From the NCBI RefSeq assembly GCF_000309385.1, contig NZ_JH976537.1, positions 3,156,540 through 3,220,539 of the forward strand: 64,000 nt of DNA. Direction: 5' to 3'. The position numbers and the translations under genes were made by a program. This stretch comes from Nodosilinea nodulosa PCC 7104. GTDB taxonomy: Bacteria > Cyanobacteriota > Cyanobacteriia > Phormidesmidales > Phormidesmidaceae. This document shows positions 18,901-27,485 of this stretch, one piece after another. How positions within the stretch are numbered: the stretch's first letter is position 1; the number at the start of each line of letters is the position of its first letter. Under the pieces are notes generated by a model. That model saw nothing but the letters and a program-made list of their open reading frames with translations, did not search any database and was not told where the DNA came from.

Positions 18901-20391
18901 ATGACCCAGGGCATTCAACTCTTTTTCTCCTACTCTCACCGAGACGAGGCCCTGCGAGATGAACTGGCCAAGCACCTTAGCCTGCTCGAACGTCAGGGGG
19001 TGTTGAGCAGCTGGCACGATCGCCAAATCACTCCGGGTAGCGAATGGGCCGGACAAATCGACCACTACCTGGAGCAGGCCCAGATTATTCTGCTGCTGGT
19101 CAGTGCCGACTTTTTGGCCTCTAACTACTGCTACGACATTGAGCTAAATCGAGCGATGAAGCGCCACGCCGATGGAGACGCAGTGGTGATTCCAGTGCTG
19201 CTGCGATCGGTCGATTGGCAGGGGGCCAGCTTTAGGCGGCTTCAAGCTTTGCCTAAAAACGCTAAGCCTGTCACCACCTGGGCTAATCAGGACGAAGCCT
19301 TTACCGACATAGCCAAGGGCATTCGTAAGGTAGTCGAAGGGTTGCGAATGACCGTCGCTGAAGCGCAAGCGGAAGGCGACTCCGCAACGCCAGGGTCCAA
19401 TACTGGGCTGACCCAGGAACCCAATCTTCAGCCCTCATCAGCCCCCGCAGACCTGGAAATTCCCGAGGGTCAGGTGCCCCTCTCCTCACCTTTTTATGTG
19501 GAGCGACCTCCCATTGAGGCCGACTGCTACCGCGCTATTCTGCAACCCAGTGCGCTGATTCGCATTAAAGCGCCGCGCCAGATGGGTAAATCGTCGCTGA
19601 TGGCCCGTATTCTCAACCACGCCAGCCAGCATGGCGATCGCACCGTCAGCATTTCGTTTCAGGAGGCCGACGGCGACATTTTTGCCGAATTGACCAGCTT
19701 TTTGCAGTGGTTTTGCGCCACCATTGCCGATGCCCTGGGCCTGCCCGATCAGCTCGACCAGCACTGGGATGGCCCTTTGGGCAGCAAGCAAAAGTGCGGC
19801 AACTACTTCTACCGCTACATTTTGCCGGCGTTGAGCGGCCCCCTGGCCCTGGGTCTAGACGAAGTGGACCTGGTGTTTCAGTATCCCAAAATTGCCGAAG
19901 ATTTCTTTGCACTGCTGCGGGCCTGGCACGAAAAGCGCAACGACCCGCTCTGGCAGCGCCTGCGGCTGATCATCACCCACTCCAAAGAGGTGTATGTGCC
20001 GCTCAAAATTAATCAGTCGCCCTTTAACGTTGGCCTGGCCAAGGACTTGCCCGAGTTTACCGCCGCTCAGGTAAGCGAACTGGCCGCCCGCCACGGGCTC
20101 AGCCTGGAGGAGGATGTTGTGCCGCTGATGGAAATGCTGGGCGGTCATCCCTACCTGATTCGCGTTGCCCTCTATCACCTGGCCACCGGGCGTTTTACCC
20201 TGCCCGAGCTTCTGGCCATTGCCCCCACCGAAGAAGGCCCCTACGCCGAGCACCTGCGGCGACACCTGCAAAACCTCGAAGAAAGCCCCGACCTGCTTGC
20301 CGCTATGCAAGTGGTGCTGCAAAGTAAGGAACCCACCCGAGTGGGGAGCAAAGAAGCCTTTCGCCTCCAGAGTAAGCTGTTAAGCATCTAA
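18901..20391 (+). CDS. TIR domain + AAA-like (STAND-type) ATPase, 3' end cut by IS630
   Basis: 496 residues as it stands. An N-terminal TIR domain (about 4-150) begins IQLFFSYSHRDEALRDELAK. It has the likely catalytic Glu81 in SNYCYDIELN, which fits NAD-cleaving TIRs. After a linker comes a cyanobacterial AAA-like ATPase domain (about 192-490) with Walker A APRQMGKSSL (224-233), Walker B LALGLDEVDLVF and the sensor-like LRLIITHSKEVY. The natural C-terminus is replaced by KLLSI and a stop inside the IS630 element inserted at 20373. Removing the IS restores about 27 more residues ending FREQLG. The ATPase is intact except for that tail, so some activity may remain. TIR-ATPase proteins often act in stress or antiphage signalling; that role here is inference. 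Confidence 0.85.
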   Translation: MTQGIQLFFSYSHRDEALRDELAKHLSLLERQGVLSSWHDRQITPGSEWAGQIDHYLEQAQIILLLVSADFLASNYCYDIELNRAMKRHADGDAVVIPVLLRSVDWQGASFRRLQALPKNAKPVTTWANQDEAFTDIAKGIRKVVEGLRMTVAEAQAEGDSATPGSNTGLTQEPNLQPSSAPADLEIPEGQVPLSSPFYVERPPIEADCYRAILQPSALIRIKAPRQMGKSSLMARILNHASQHGDRTVSISFQEADGDIFAELTSFLQWFCATIADALGLPDQLDQHWDGPLGSKQKCGNYFYRYILPALSGPLALGLDEVDLVFQYPKIAEDFFALLRAWHEKRNDPLWQRLRLIITHSKEVYVPLKINQSPFNVGLAKDLPEFTAAQVSELAARHGLSLEEDVVPLMEMLGGHPYLIRVALYHLATGRFTLPELLAIAPTEEGPYAEHLRRHLQNLEESPDLLAAMQVVLQSKEPTRVGSKEAFRLQSKLLSI

Positions 20392-21553
20392 ACTACATAT
20401 TAGGGAGTGTATTTTGGTGAGTTATACATGCCAATCAAGAATTACCTAACGGCCGAAGAGAAACAGGAATTGCAGAAGCAGCTTAAATTTCATGAGCATC
20501 CCGACGTTCGTGAGCGTATTCTAATTCTGCTATTGCGAAATGATGGCAGAAAACAGCAAGAGATTGCAGACTTTCTAGGTTGCTCCTTAAGGAAAGTAGC
20601 CTATTGGTGTGCCCACGGAAATCCAAGTGACTTAGCCAGTTTAACCGATGAACGAATGCATGGGAATTATCATAAGGCCACCGATCAATATGTCAACTTA
20701 TTATTGGATGTCATTGAGAAATAGCCTCAAGAATTGGGGTACGAATTTGGTCGATGGACGGCGGCTCGGCTCGCCACATATTTAGAACAAGAAACCGGGA
20801 TTCAGCTAAGTGGGAGTCAAGTGAGGAGGATTCTCAAGTCAAAAAAGTACGTTTACCTCTGGGCCAAATATAGCTTAGAGGAGAAGCAAGATCCAGAGAA
20901 GCGAAAACTCTTCAAGGCAAAACTGGAGGAGTATTTAAGAATTACTAAAGAATCCCCAGAGAAGCTCCAGGTCTGGTTTTGGGATGAATGTGGCTTTAGT
21001 TTGAGAGTGACACGTCGAAAGGATTGGGTCAAGAAAGGGACGCGCAAGAAGGTTTCTGGAATTCGACGGAAAGGACGTATCAATGTGATGGGAGGAATCC
21101 GCTATTCGGACAAGAAGCGGTTGGTGGACTTTCTCCCCAAAGGAACCGGTGAAAATTTTTATAAGGTTCTCAAGAACTTTTACGAGGAGGTTATTTATGA
21201 CTGGGCTGGCGAGGATAGGAGCGTGAGCGAATTTGAGAAAGACGGGCCTAAGGTTGTGATTATTTTAGACAATGCGAGTATTCACAAAAAGGAGGAATTT
21301 ACAGAGAAGATAAAGTTAGAGATGCCAAATTTAGTTTTGGAGTTTTTACCTGAGTATAGCCCGGACTACAATCTGGTCGAATTGGTTTGGCATTCAGCAA
21401 AAGAGTTCATCTCAAATCGTTTATTTAAGTCTATTGAAGATCTCGAGGCTCTTATCAATAAGCTTCTCAATGAAGGAGAACTGGCCATAAATTGGCATCG
21501 GAAGGTGAAAAACAAGGGAAGTGCTATTGATGCAATTTAGATGCGCAACAGCT
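20375..21553 (+). mobile_element. IS630-family insertion sequence, complete ends
   Basis: 1179-bp element with terminal inverted repeats. The left end reads AGCTGTT-aa-GCATCTAAA, and the right end read on the other strand gives AGCTGTT-gc-GCATCTAAA. It is flanked by TA at 20373-20374 and 21554-21555, the TA target duplication typical of the family. It is clearly more AT-rich than its surroundings and lacks HIP1 sites, which indicates a foreign origin. Confidence 0.95.
20428..21540 (+). pseudogene. IS630-family transposase with in-frame amber stop
   Basis: One continuous frame of about 370 codons, broken only by TAG at 20722-20724. The 98-residue N-part (MPIKNYLTAEEKQELQKQ) holds the helix-turn-helix QQEIADFLGCSLRKVAYW. 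The C-part (GYEFGRWTAARLATYLEQ onward) holds the DDE triad: VWFWDECGFSL, VVIILDNASIHK and the EYSPDYNLVELVW stretch with the catalytic Glu. The C-part could start at TTG 20734, but would then lack the N-terminal DNA-binding half. A single base change explains the stop. The element may be dead unless the stop is read through or complemented in trans. Confidence 0.88.
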
Positions 21554-21555
21554 TA

Positions 21556-21638
21556 TGGGGGTGGTCAAGTTTCGCCAAAATCGGGTGGAGCCCCTATGCG
21601 ATCTCTACCGTATCGCCTTTCGGGAGCAGCTAGGATAA
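21556..21638 (+). pseudogene. Detached 3' end of the TIR-AAA gene
   Basis: After the IS630 right end the frame continues as GVVKFRQNRVEPLCDLYR and IAFREQLG, ending in TAA at 21636-21638. AAA-like ATPases of this cyanobacterial family typically end with such a GL(V)KF...CELYR..F segment. Joining base 20374 to base 21556 gives a single open frame of 518 codons. No start codon of its own. Confidence 0.85.
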
Positions 21639-21684
21639 CGACAATTGAGTGCTGCGCTATCCTAAATTGGCTCTTCGCACTGAT

Positions 21685-21966
21685 TTATTCGTATATGCTG
21701 CCTCTGACATTAATGTCATAGATCAGCAAAATCTCCAGTTCCTCGCCAACGAGAGTAAAAATAACGCGAATTTGCCCAACTCTGAGGCGAAAGTACCCGT
21801 CCCACTGGCCTTTGAGCTTTTTAATATCCAGCTCGTTGAAGGGAATTACACCCTCAACCTCTAGCATAGACAGGAGTTGGAGAATCTTTTCCCGAATACG
21901 CTCAGCAGTTTTGGCATCCAGCTTCTTGAGGTATTTGACGGCCCGTTTACTGAATCGAACCTCCAT
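21685..21966 (-). CDS. Type II toxin, RelE/ParE family
   Basis: 93-residue basic protein (MEVRFSKRAVKYLKKLDAKT). The RelE/ParE fold is suggested by the helical N-terminus and the strand pattern GQWDGYFRLRVGQIRVIFTL. That stretch carries the conserved Arg residues of mRNA-cleaving members, and the C-terminal strand is ILLIYDINVRG. It would cut mRNA on ribosomes or poison gyrase when not neutralised. The start overlaps the upstream antitoxin gene by 20 bases, so the two are translationally coupled. It lies between the IS630-damaged TIR gene and the IS5 element. Confidence 0.88.
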   Translation of the reverse strand: MEVRFSKRAVKYLKKLDAKTAERIREKILQLLSMLEVEGVIPFNELDIKKLKGQWDGYFRLRVGQIRVIFTLVGEELEILLIYDINVRGSIYE

Positions 21967-22177
21967 GTTTTACCCAGCCTGTTAGATCGATTAACTCGTC
22001 TTCCCCATAGGCTTCGGGGCTGCCGAGGGCGGTGTCTATGTCAGTCTGCTCGTCATCGCTAATGTAGGGCATGAGAAGTTTGCAGAGCTGCAAGCGCTCT
22101 TCTCGCAAAACCTCTCGCAGACTCTCTTTAATCAGTACTTTCAGTGTCTGAAGGTCAACAATACTCGTAGATTCCAT
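21947..22177 (-). CDS. Antitoxin of the RelE/ParE pair
   Basis: 76 residues from the ATG at 22177 (a TTG 18 bases upstream is possible). It is helical and acidic, with a likely dimerisation helix LKVLIKESLREVLREERLQL and an acidic, probably disordered C-terminus (DDEQTDIDTALGSPEAYGED) that would wrap the toxin. The DNA-binding family could not be assigned. The call rests mainly on its position: immediately upstream of, and overlapping, a RelE-type toxin gene. Confidence 0.78.
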   Translation of the reverse strand: MESTSIVDLQTLKVLIKESLREVLREERLQLCKLLMPYISDDEQTDIDTALGSPEAYGEDELIDLTGWVKHGGSIQ

Positions 22178-22292
22178 GGGGGTTTCTCTAGGCAATGAAT
22201 GTCTCGTGGGAGCACGAGGGGTATTGGCCTTGGGCTTAGTTCGTGCTGGTTAGGGTTGAGAGTAGCCAAACTCACAATAACATCGGTACTAG

Positions 22293-23235
22293 GGCGTGTT
22301 TTAAAACTAAGCCCACATCATGATGGAGGCTAGAGTTAGCATGGCCAGGTAGTTTTCAGCCTTTTTCTCATAGCGAGTTGCGATGCGGCGGTACTGCTTC
22401 AAGTGATTGAAACACCGCTCAACTTGATTGCGCTGGCGGTATAGCGCCTTGTCAAAGGTACCGCGTCGCCGTTCATTGCGTTTGCGAGGAATGGTCACCC
22501 GAATTCCCCGCCGTCGCAAATAGCGACGAATGGAGCCACTGCTGTAAGCTTTATCCCCACTGACCCGCTTGGGACGTAAGCGCGGTCGTCCCCCGTGAGG
22601 GCGTTTCACCGCGCCTTGCTCCATCAATGGTTCAAACACGACCGCCTCATGACGCTCACCGACGGTCAGCAGAAAGGTCATCGGTAAGCCGTTTCCCTCG
22701 CAGCGCAGATGTAGTTTGGTGCTAAAGCCCCCTTGGGACCGTCCTAAGGCCTCTCGGATTTGCACCTGTTGAACCGCAGAGAGGTCCGAATCGGGCTCTA
22801 GGTTCCCCTTTTTGCCCCAGCGGCATGCTGGTGGGCACGGATGACACTGCCATCGACAAAATGAATATCCCAATTGAGCTTGCCCTCGGCATCGGCCTTC
22901 GCTTGGAGGCCTGTGAGCACCTGTTGCCATAGGCCAATCTTGCGCCAGTGATAAAACCGCCCGGCAACGGTTGACCAAGCCCCATAGCGCTCCGGCAAGT
23001 CTCGCCATGGCGCACCCGTGCGCAAAATCCACAGGATGCCATTGATGATCAGGCGATGGTCTTTGGCTGGGCAGCCCGTGGGAGGTTTTTGCGGTGGCAG
23101 CAGGGGTTCAATCTGGTTCCATTGGTTTTCGCTCATTTCACCCCGACGAGGGGCGGGTTGAGGTGGAAGAATCATCGCAGTTCAAGAGTTTATTCGTACT
23201 GCTACCATTCTGCCAAAGAGTTTTAAAACACGCCC
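22293..23235 (-). mobile_element. IS5-family (IS427-like) insertion sequence, complete
   Basis: 943-bp element with perfect 16-bp inverted repeats GGCGTGTTTTAAAACT at both ends, flanked by CTAG on each side (22289-22292 and 23236-23239), which fits a 4-bp target duplication of this IS group. It separates the toxin-antitoxin pair from the AAA-TPR gene. Confidence 0.94.
22307..23175 (-). CDS. IS5-family transposase, two frames (probable -1 frameshift)
   Basis: The N-terminal part (frame ending at 22798) contains MSENQWNQIEPLLPPQKPP and the first catalytic Asp in IHFVDGSVIRAH. It ends AAGAKRGT-stop. The C-terminal part is one base back and contains LSGDKAYSSG-type core residues (VSGDKAYSSGSIRRYL), the basic RKRNERRRGTFDK and the final Glu region QVERCFNHLKQYRRIATRYE. 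The two frames overlap around GCAAAAAGGGG near 22813, a plausible slippery A-run for -1 frameshifting, which several IS5 subgroups use. The fused product would be about 275 residues. The likely start is the ATG at 23136. Confidence 0.88.
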
Positions 23236-23300
23236 TAGCCTAGCCACGAAAAACCGCTTAAGATTCGGGGAAATGCCCCTAGCCAAGATTTTCCAGCACC

Positions 23301-25025
23301 ATGACTGCACCCTATCAAGTCGGGGGCGGGCTGCCCTTAGATTCCCCAATCTATGTAGAACGCCAGGCCGATCAGGAATTTTATGACGCCCTCCGGCGCG
23401 GCGACTACTGCTACGTGCTTAACTCGCGCCAGATGGGCAAAACCAGCCTGCGCGCCCGCACCATGGCCCGGTTGCAGGCCGAAGGGGTGGCCTGCGCCGC
23501 CATTGACCTAGCCGAGATTGGCACCGAGCAGCTGACTCCGGTGGAGTGGTACGCCGGGCTGGTTGATTTGCTGGCCGAAAACTTTAACCTGCTGCCCGAG
23601 TTTGACCTCGGTACCTGGTGGGAGGCCCAGCACCCCCTCTCGCCCCTGCAACGGTTTGGCAAGTTTTTGCGAGAGGTACTGCTGGCGCGGGTCACTCAGC
23701 CCATCGTGATCTTTATCGACGAAATCGACAGTGTGCTGAGTCTGGGGTTTAGCCACGACGACTTTTTTGCCCTGGTGCGCGAGTGCTACAACCGCCGTGC
23801 CGATCAGCCCGACTACCGCCGCCTCACCTTTGCCCTGTTGGGGGTGGCGACCCCGGCGGATCTAATTCAAGACAATGAGCGAACCCCGTTTAACATTGGC
23901 CACTCCATTCAGCTGACGGGCTTTACGTCCACTGAGGCCCAATCCCTGGCCGATGGACTGGCCCCAGTTGTGACCGACCCCCAGGCTGTGCTGCACGAAA
24001 TTTTGCGGTGGACGGGGGGCCAGCCTTTTCTCACCCAAAAACTCTGTAACCAGGTGCTTGAGACGCCCCCTTTACCAGCGGCTGATATCCCCAGCTATGT
24101 GAGAGAGCTGGTAGACACTCACCTGATCACCAACTGGGAAGCCCAGGATGACCCTGAACACCTGCGCACGATTCAGAACCGCATTTTGGGCAAAGAGCAG
24201 CGGGCCAATCGGCTGCTGGGGCTTTATCGCGAGATTTTGCAGCAGGGTAGCATCGCCTACGATGGCAGTCCGTCACAAGTGGAACTGCGGCTGTCGGGGC
24301 TAGTAGTCGAGCGGCAGAACCAGCTAGAGGTCTACAACCCGATTTATCGCCAGGTGTTTGATGAGGGCTGGGTGGCCCAGGCCTTTGCCAGGGTGCGGCC
24401 CTACGCAGTGGCAATTGCCGCTTGGGAAGCCTCTGACCCCAAAGACGACAGCTATCTGTTGCAAGGGGCTGATCTGGCCGCTGCCCAAGAATGGGCCGAA
24501 AATCGCACCCTAGGCCGCGCTGACTACCAATTTTTGGTCGAAAGCCAGGGCTTTGGCTTACGCCAGGAGCTTGAGCAGGCCAGGCAAGAATTAGCTACGG
24601 TAAACCAGGCGCTGACCGCCTCGGAGCAAAGCCTGGCCCGAAATCAGCGACGAACGAGCTGGCTGGCTGGCGCGGGGGCGACGGTGCTGGCCCTCTCGCT
24701 GATGGGGGCAGGGCTGGCTACGGCCAGGGCTGGACGGGCTGTAACTCAGGCCGGGAATGCTGACAGAGCGACCCAGCAAGCCAAGGTGGATCGACGGATG
24801 TCGGTTCTCCAGCAGGTTGAGGTCAGTCTGGGTTTAGCAGGGTTGCGATTTGACAAGGGTGCCTTAGAAACTCAGCAAAAGACCTTAAATGCTCAAAACA
24901 GTGATTTAGAAGAGGCGAATCGACAAGCTAGCCAGCAGGTAGAAACCGCCGAAGCCGCCAGTCGCGATGCCTTGGCCCGGTTTGACCAGGTCAATGGACA
25001 ACTGGTTAACGTACAGAGCGCCTGA
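23301..25025 (+). CDS. AAA-like (STAND-type) ATPase, 5' part of an AAA-TPR gene with in-frame TGA
   Basis: 574 residues. The cyanobacterial AAA-like ATPase domain (about 10-350) starts LPLDSPIYVERQADQEFY. It has Walker A NSRQMGKTSL (41-50), Walker B PIVIFIDEIDSVL, and the WTGGQPFLTQKLC motif. A membrane-spanning segment follows at about 455-475 (WLAGAGATVLALSLMGAG), then a coiled coil. The frame stops at TGA 25023-25025 but continues open, without a stop, through 55 further coiled-coil codons into the TPR array. The gene was therefore once a single frame of 1359 codons to 27380. The ATPase is a paralogue of the one in the TIR gene at 18901. Confidence 0.85.
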   Translation: MTAPYQVGGGLPLDSPIYVERQADQEFYDALRRGDYCYVLNSRQMGKTSLRARTMARLQAEGVACAAIDLAEIGTEQLTPVEWYAGLVDLLAENFNLLPEFDLGTWWEAQHPLSPLQRFGKFLREVLLARVTQPIVIFIDEIDSVLSLGFSHDDFFALVRECYNRRADQPDYRRLTFALLGVATPADLIQDNERTPFNIGHSIQLTGFTSTEAQSLADGLAPVVTDPQAVLHEILRWTGGQPFLTQKLCNQVLETPPLPAADIPSYVRELVDTHLITNWEAQDDPEHLRTIQNRILGKEQRANRLLGLYREILQQGSIAYDGSPSQVELRLSGLVVERQNQLEVYNPIYRQVFDEGWVAQAFARVRPYAVAIAAWEASDPKDDSYLLQGADLAAAQEWAENRTLGRADYQFLVESQGFGLRQELEQARQELATVNQALTASEQSLARNQRRTSWLAGAGATVLALSLMGAGLATARAGRAVTQAGNADRATQQAKVDRRMSVLQQVEVSLGLAGLRFDKGALETQQKTLNAQNSDLEEANRQASQQVETAEAASRDALARFDQVNGQLVNVQSA

Positions 25026-25190
25026 ACCTCAAAAACCACTGAATTAGATACCAAAGACCAGAAGCTGAGGGATTTAAGCGGCAAGGTAGCCAGTCTAACC
25101 ACGCAGCAAAGCACTTTAACAACCGAAATTGGGGATCTGAAGCAGGCCCAGGATCAAATTACCCAGGCCTTACAGCAAACCATTGGCACC

Positions 25191-27380
25191 TTGGGCATTC
25201 AGCGGGTGCGGAATGTGTACTATGTGCTGGGGGGCTTTGACAACGCCCTTGAGTATTTAAACGGTGGTCTAGAGCAGGCCAAAGCCATTCAAGACCGCCG
25301 GGGCGAGGGCTATGCCAACGGCAACCTGGGCACCATGTACGCCACCCTGGGCCAGTACCCCCAGGCTATAGAACGCCACACAGCACACCTCAAAATTGCC
25401 CAGGAGGTGCAAGACCGCCAGGGCGAAATGCAGGCCACTGGCAACCTGGGCAAGGTCTACTACGACCAGGGCGAATATACAAAAGCCCTGCCCCAGCTCG
25501 AAACCTACCTGGCCCTGGCCCAAACCGCTCAAGACAAGCTGGAAGAAAGTCAGGCCCTGGCCTACCTGGGCCGCACTTACCTGGCTACGGGGAAACCCGA
25601 CCAGGCCCTAGGCTACGAGGAGCAAAGCCTGCAACTGGCCAAGGCGATACAAGACAAGCTGGGCGAAAGCGAGATTTGGAGCTACACAGGCGATGTGTAC
25701 TTTGCCCAGGCCAACTACCAACGAGCGCTAGAGTGCTACGACCAGCACCTCAAAATTGCTGAGGCGATACAAGACAAGCTGGGCATTGAAGCCGCTAAGC
25801 GCAACAAAGCCAGGGTGTATCGGGTGATTGGCCCGCTGGATAGTGCCATTGAGGAATATACAGCCAGCCAAACCCTTGCCACCGAGATTGATGATCGCCA
25901 GGGGCAGGCTGCTGCCCTCAGTGGCCTGGGGGAAATTTACTTTGTTACCTACGGCCACGAGCAAGCCCTGGCAACCTACAACCAGGCGCTAGCCCTGGCT
26001 CAGCAGACCGGGGACCGCACCGGGGAAGCCCAGATTTTGAACCGGATTGGGCAGGTCTACGATAACCAAAGCCAGTACAAAGAGGCCCTGACCTACTATC
26101 AACAATCGCAAGCGATTTATCAGCAAGTAGGCGATCGCGCCGGGGAAGGCGCCACCCTCAACAACATTGGCGCAGTCTACAAAAACCAGGGCAACTATGG
26201 CGAGGCGCTGCGCTACTACGACCAATCCCTGGCGATTCGTCGCGAGGTGGGCGATCGTGCCGGGGAAGGCTCCACCCTCAACAACATTGGCTCAGTCTAC
26301 TGGAATCAGGGAAGCTATAAGGATGCGCTGCGCTACTACGACCAATCCCTGGCGATTTTTCAAGAGGTGGGCGATCGCGCTGGGGAAGGTGCCACCCTCA
26401 ACAACATTGGCAGGGTCTACAAAAACCAGGGCAACTATGGCGAGGCGCTGCGCTACTACGACCAATCCCTGGCGATTCGTCGCGAGGTGGGCGATCGCGC
26501 CGGGGAAGGCACCACCCTCAACAACATTGGCGCGGTCTACCGCAACCAGGGCAACTATGGCGAGGCGCTGCGCTACTACGACCAATCCCTGGCGATTCGT
26601 CGCGAGGTGGGCGATCGCGCCGGGGAAGGCACCACCCTCAACAACATTGGCGCGGTCTACAGCAACCAGGGCAACTATGGCGAGGCGCTGCCGTACTACG
26701 AGCAATCCCTGGCGATAACTCGCGAGGTGGGCGATCGCGCCGGGGAAGGCACCACCCTTGGCAACATTGGCGCGGTCTACAGCAACCAGGGCAACTATGG
26801 CGAGGCGCTGCCGTACTACGAGCAATCTCTAGCGATTCTTCGCGAGGTAGGCGATCGCGCCGGGGAAGGCACCACCCTCGGCAACATTGGCGCAGCTTAC
26901 AATGCCCAGGGACAGTATGAGAACGCCTTGGAGTACTACAAGCAATATTTGGCGATTAGTCGGGAGGTGGGCGATCGCGCTGGGGAAGGGAGCTCTCTCA
27001 ATGAGCTTGGGACGGTCTACGACAACCAGGGCAACTATGTCGAAGCGCTGCGCTACTACGAGCAATCCCTGGCGATTAGTCGCGAGGTGGGCGATCGCGC
27101 CGGGGAAGGTGCCACCCTCAACAACATCGGTGTCGCCTATGCCAAGCGAGGGTTGGAGAGCGAGTCGTTAGATGATCTGTTACAGGCAGTTCCTTACTTG
27201 CAGCAAGGTTTTTTGATAGCCGTAGAAGTTGGCAATCCTGTGCTGGCTGAGCAAAGGCAATCTAGTTTGCAGAATCTTCTGGGCTTTATCAAAGAAAGAG
27301 CCGGTGCTGACGAATACCAGCGCCAGTGCCAGCAAATCGCCGCCGCCACGGGGATAGCAGTAGCCGAGTGGTGCCCCTAG
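25191..27380 (+). CDS. Tetratricopeptide-repeat protein, 3' part of the AAA-TPR gene
   Basis: 729 residues if it starts at TTG 25191. The frame is open back to 25026 and in phase with the upstream ATPase part, so this is the C-terminal half of one original protein. It consists of about 16 TPR units of 40 residues, of the kinesin-light-chain-like type (YYDQSLAIRREVGDRAGEG, NNIGAVYRNQGNYGEALR). The array ends in a capping segment with QRQCQQIAAATGIAVAEWCP. TPR arrays bind protein partners; in STAND proteins they form the sensor. No convincing ribosome-binding site precedes 25191, so independent translation is doubtful. I regard the pair as a nonsense-mutated gene. Confidence 0.82.
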   Translation: MGIQRVRNVYYVLGGFDNALEYLNGGLEQAKAIQDRRGEGYANGNLGTMYATLGQYPQAIERHTAHLKIAQEVQDRQGEMQATGNLGKVYYDQGEYTKALPQLETYLALAQTAQDKLEESQALAYLGRTYLATGKPDQALGYEEQSLQLAKAIQDKLGESEIWSYTGDVYFAQANYQRALECYDQHLKIAEAIQDKLGIEAAKRNKARVYRVIGPLDSAIEEYTASQTLATEIDDRQGQAAALSGLGEIYFVTYGHEQALATYNQALALAQQTGDRTGEAQILNRIGQVYDNQSQYKEALTYYQQSQAIYQQVGDRAGEGATLNNIGAVYKNQGNYGEALRYYDQSLAIRREVGDRAGEGSTLNNIGSVYWNQGSYKDALRYYDQSLAIFQEVGDRAGEGATLNNIGRVYKNQGNYGEALRYYDQSLAIRREVGDRAGEGTTLNNIGAVYRNQGNYGEALRYYDQSLAIRREVGDRAGEGTTLNNIGAVYSNQGNYGEALPYYEQSLAITREVGDRAGEGTTLGNIGAVYSNQGNYGEALPYYEQSLAILREVGDRAGEGTTLGNIGAAYNAQGQYENALEYYKQYLAISREVGDRAGEGSSLNELGTVYDNQGNYVEALRYYEQSLAISREVGDRAGEGATLNNIGVAYAKRGLESESLDDLLQAVPYLQQGFLIAVEVGNPVLAEQRQSSLQNLLGFIKERAGADEYQRQCQQIAAATGIAVAEWCP
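26100..27150 (+). repeat. Tandem 120-bp DNA repeats coding for TPR units
   Basis: About 8.7 copies of a 120-bp unit (40 codons). Each carries GGCGATCGCGCCGGGGAAGG or a close variant and the coding block for NNIGAVYxNQGNYGEAL. Copies from about 26400 to 26900 differ by only a few bases, so the array is recent or kept uniform by recombination. Confidence 0.92.
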
Positions 27381-27390
27381 AAACTGGTAC

Positions 27391-27458
27391 AGAAGCCGGG
27401 TTTCTTCTGCGTTATACCCCAAGATTCGTGGAGATAGCCGCAAACAAACCCGGTTTCT
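27391..27458. repeat. Inverted repeat with AAACCCGG arms
   Basis: AGAAGCCGGGTTT and AAACCCGGTTTCT (12 of 13 complementary) flank a 42-base spacer, between the TPR gene and the convergent Uma2 gene. Short repeats of this AGAAACCGGGTTTCT kind are common between genes in cyanobacteria. It may also act as a bidirectional terminator. Confidence 0.65.
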
Positions 27459-27485
27459 AGACGGGCGGCGCGGATGCACCTATCC

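Noticed and set aside
26100-27150. CRISPR-like array
   Set aside because: The repeats are 120 bp, contiguous and coding for TPR units; no unique spacers and no cas genes.
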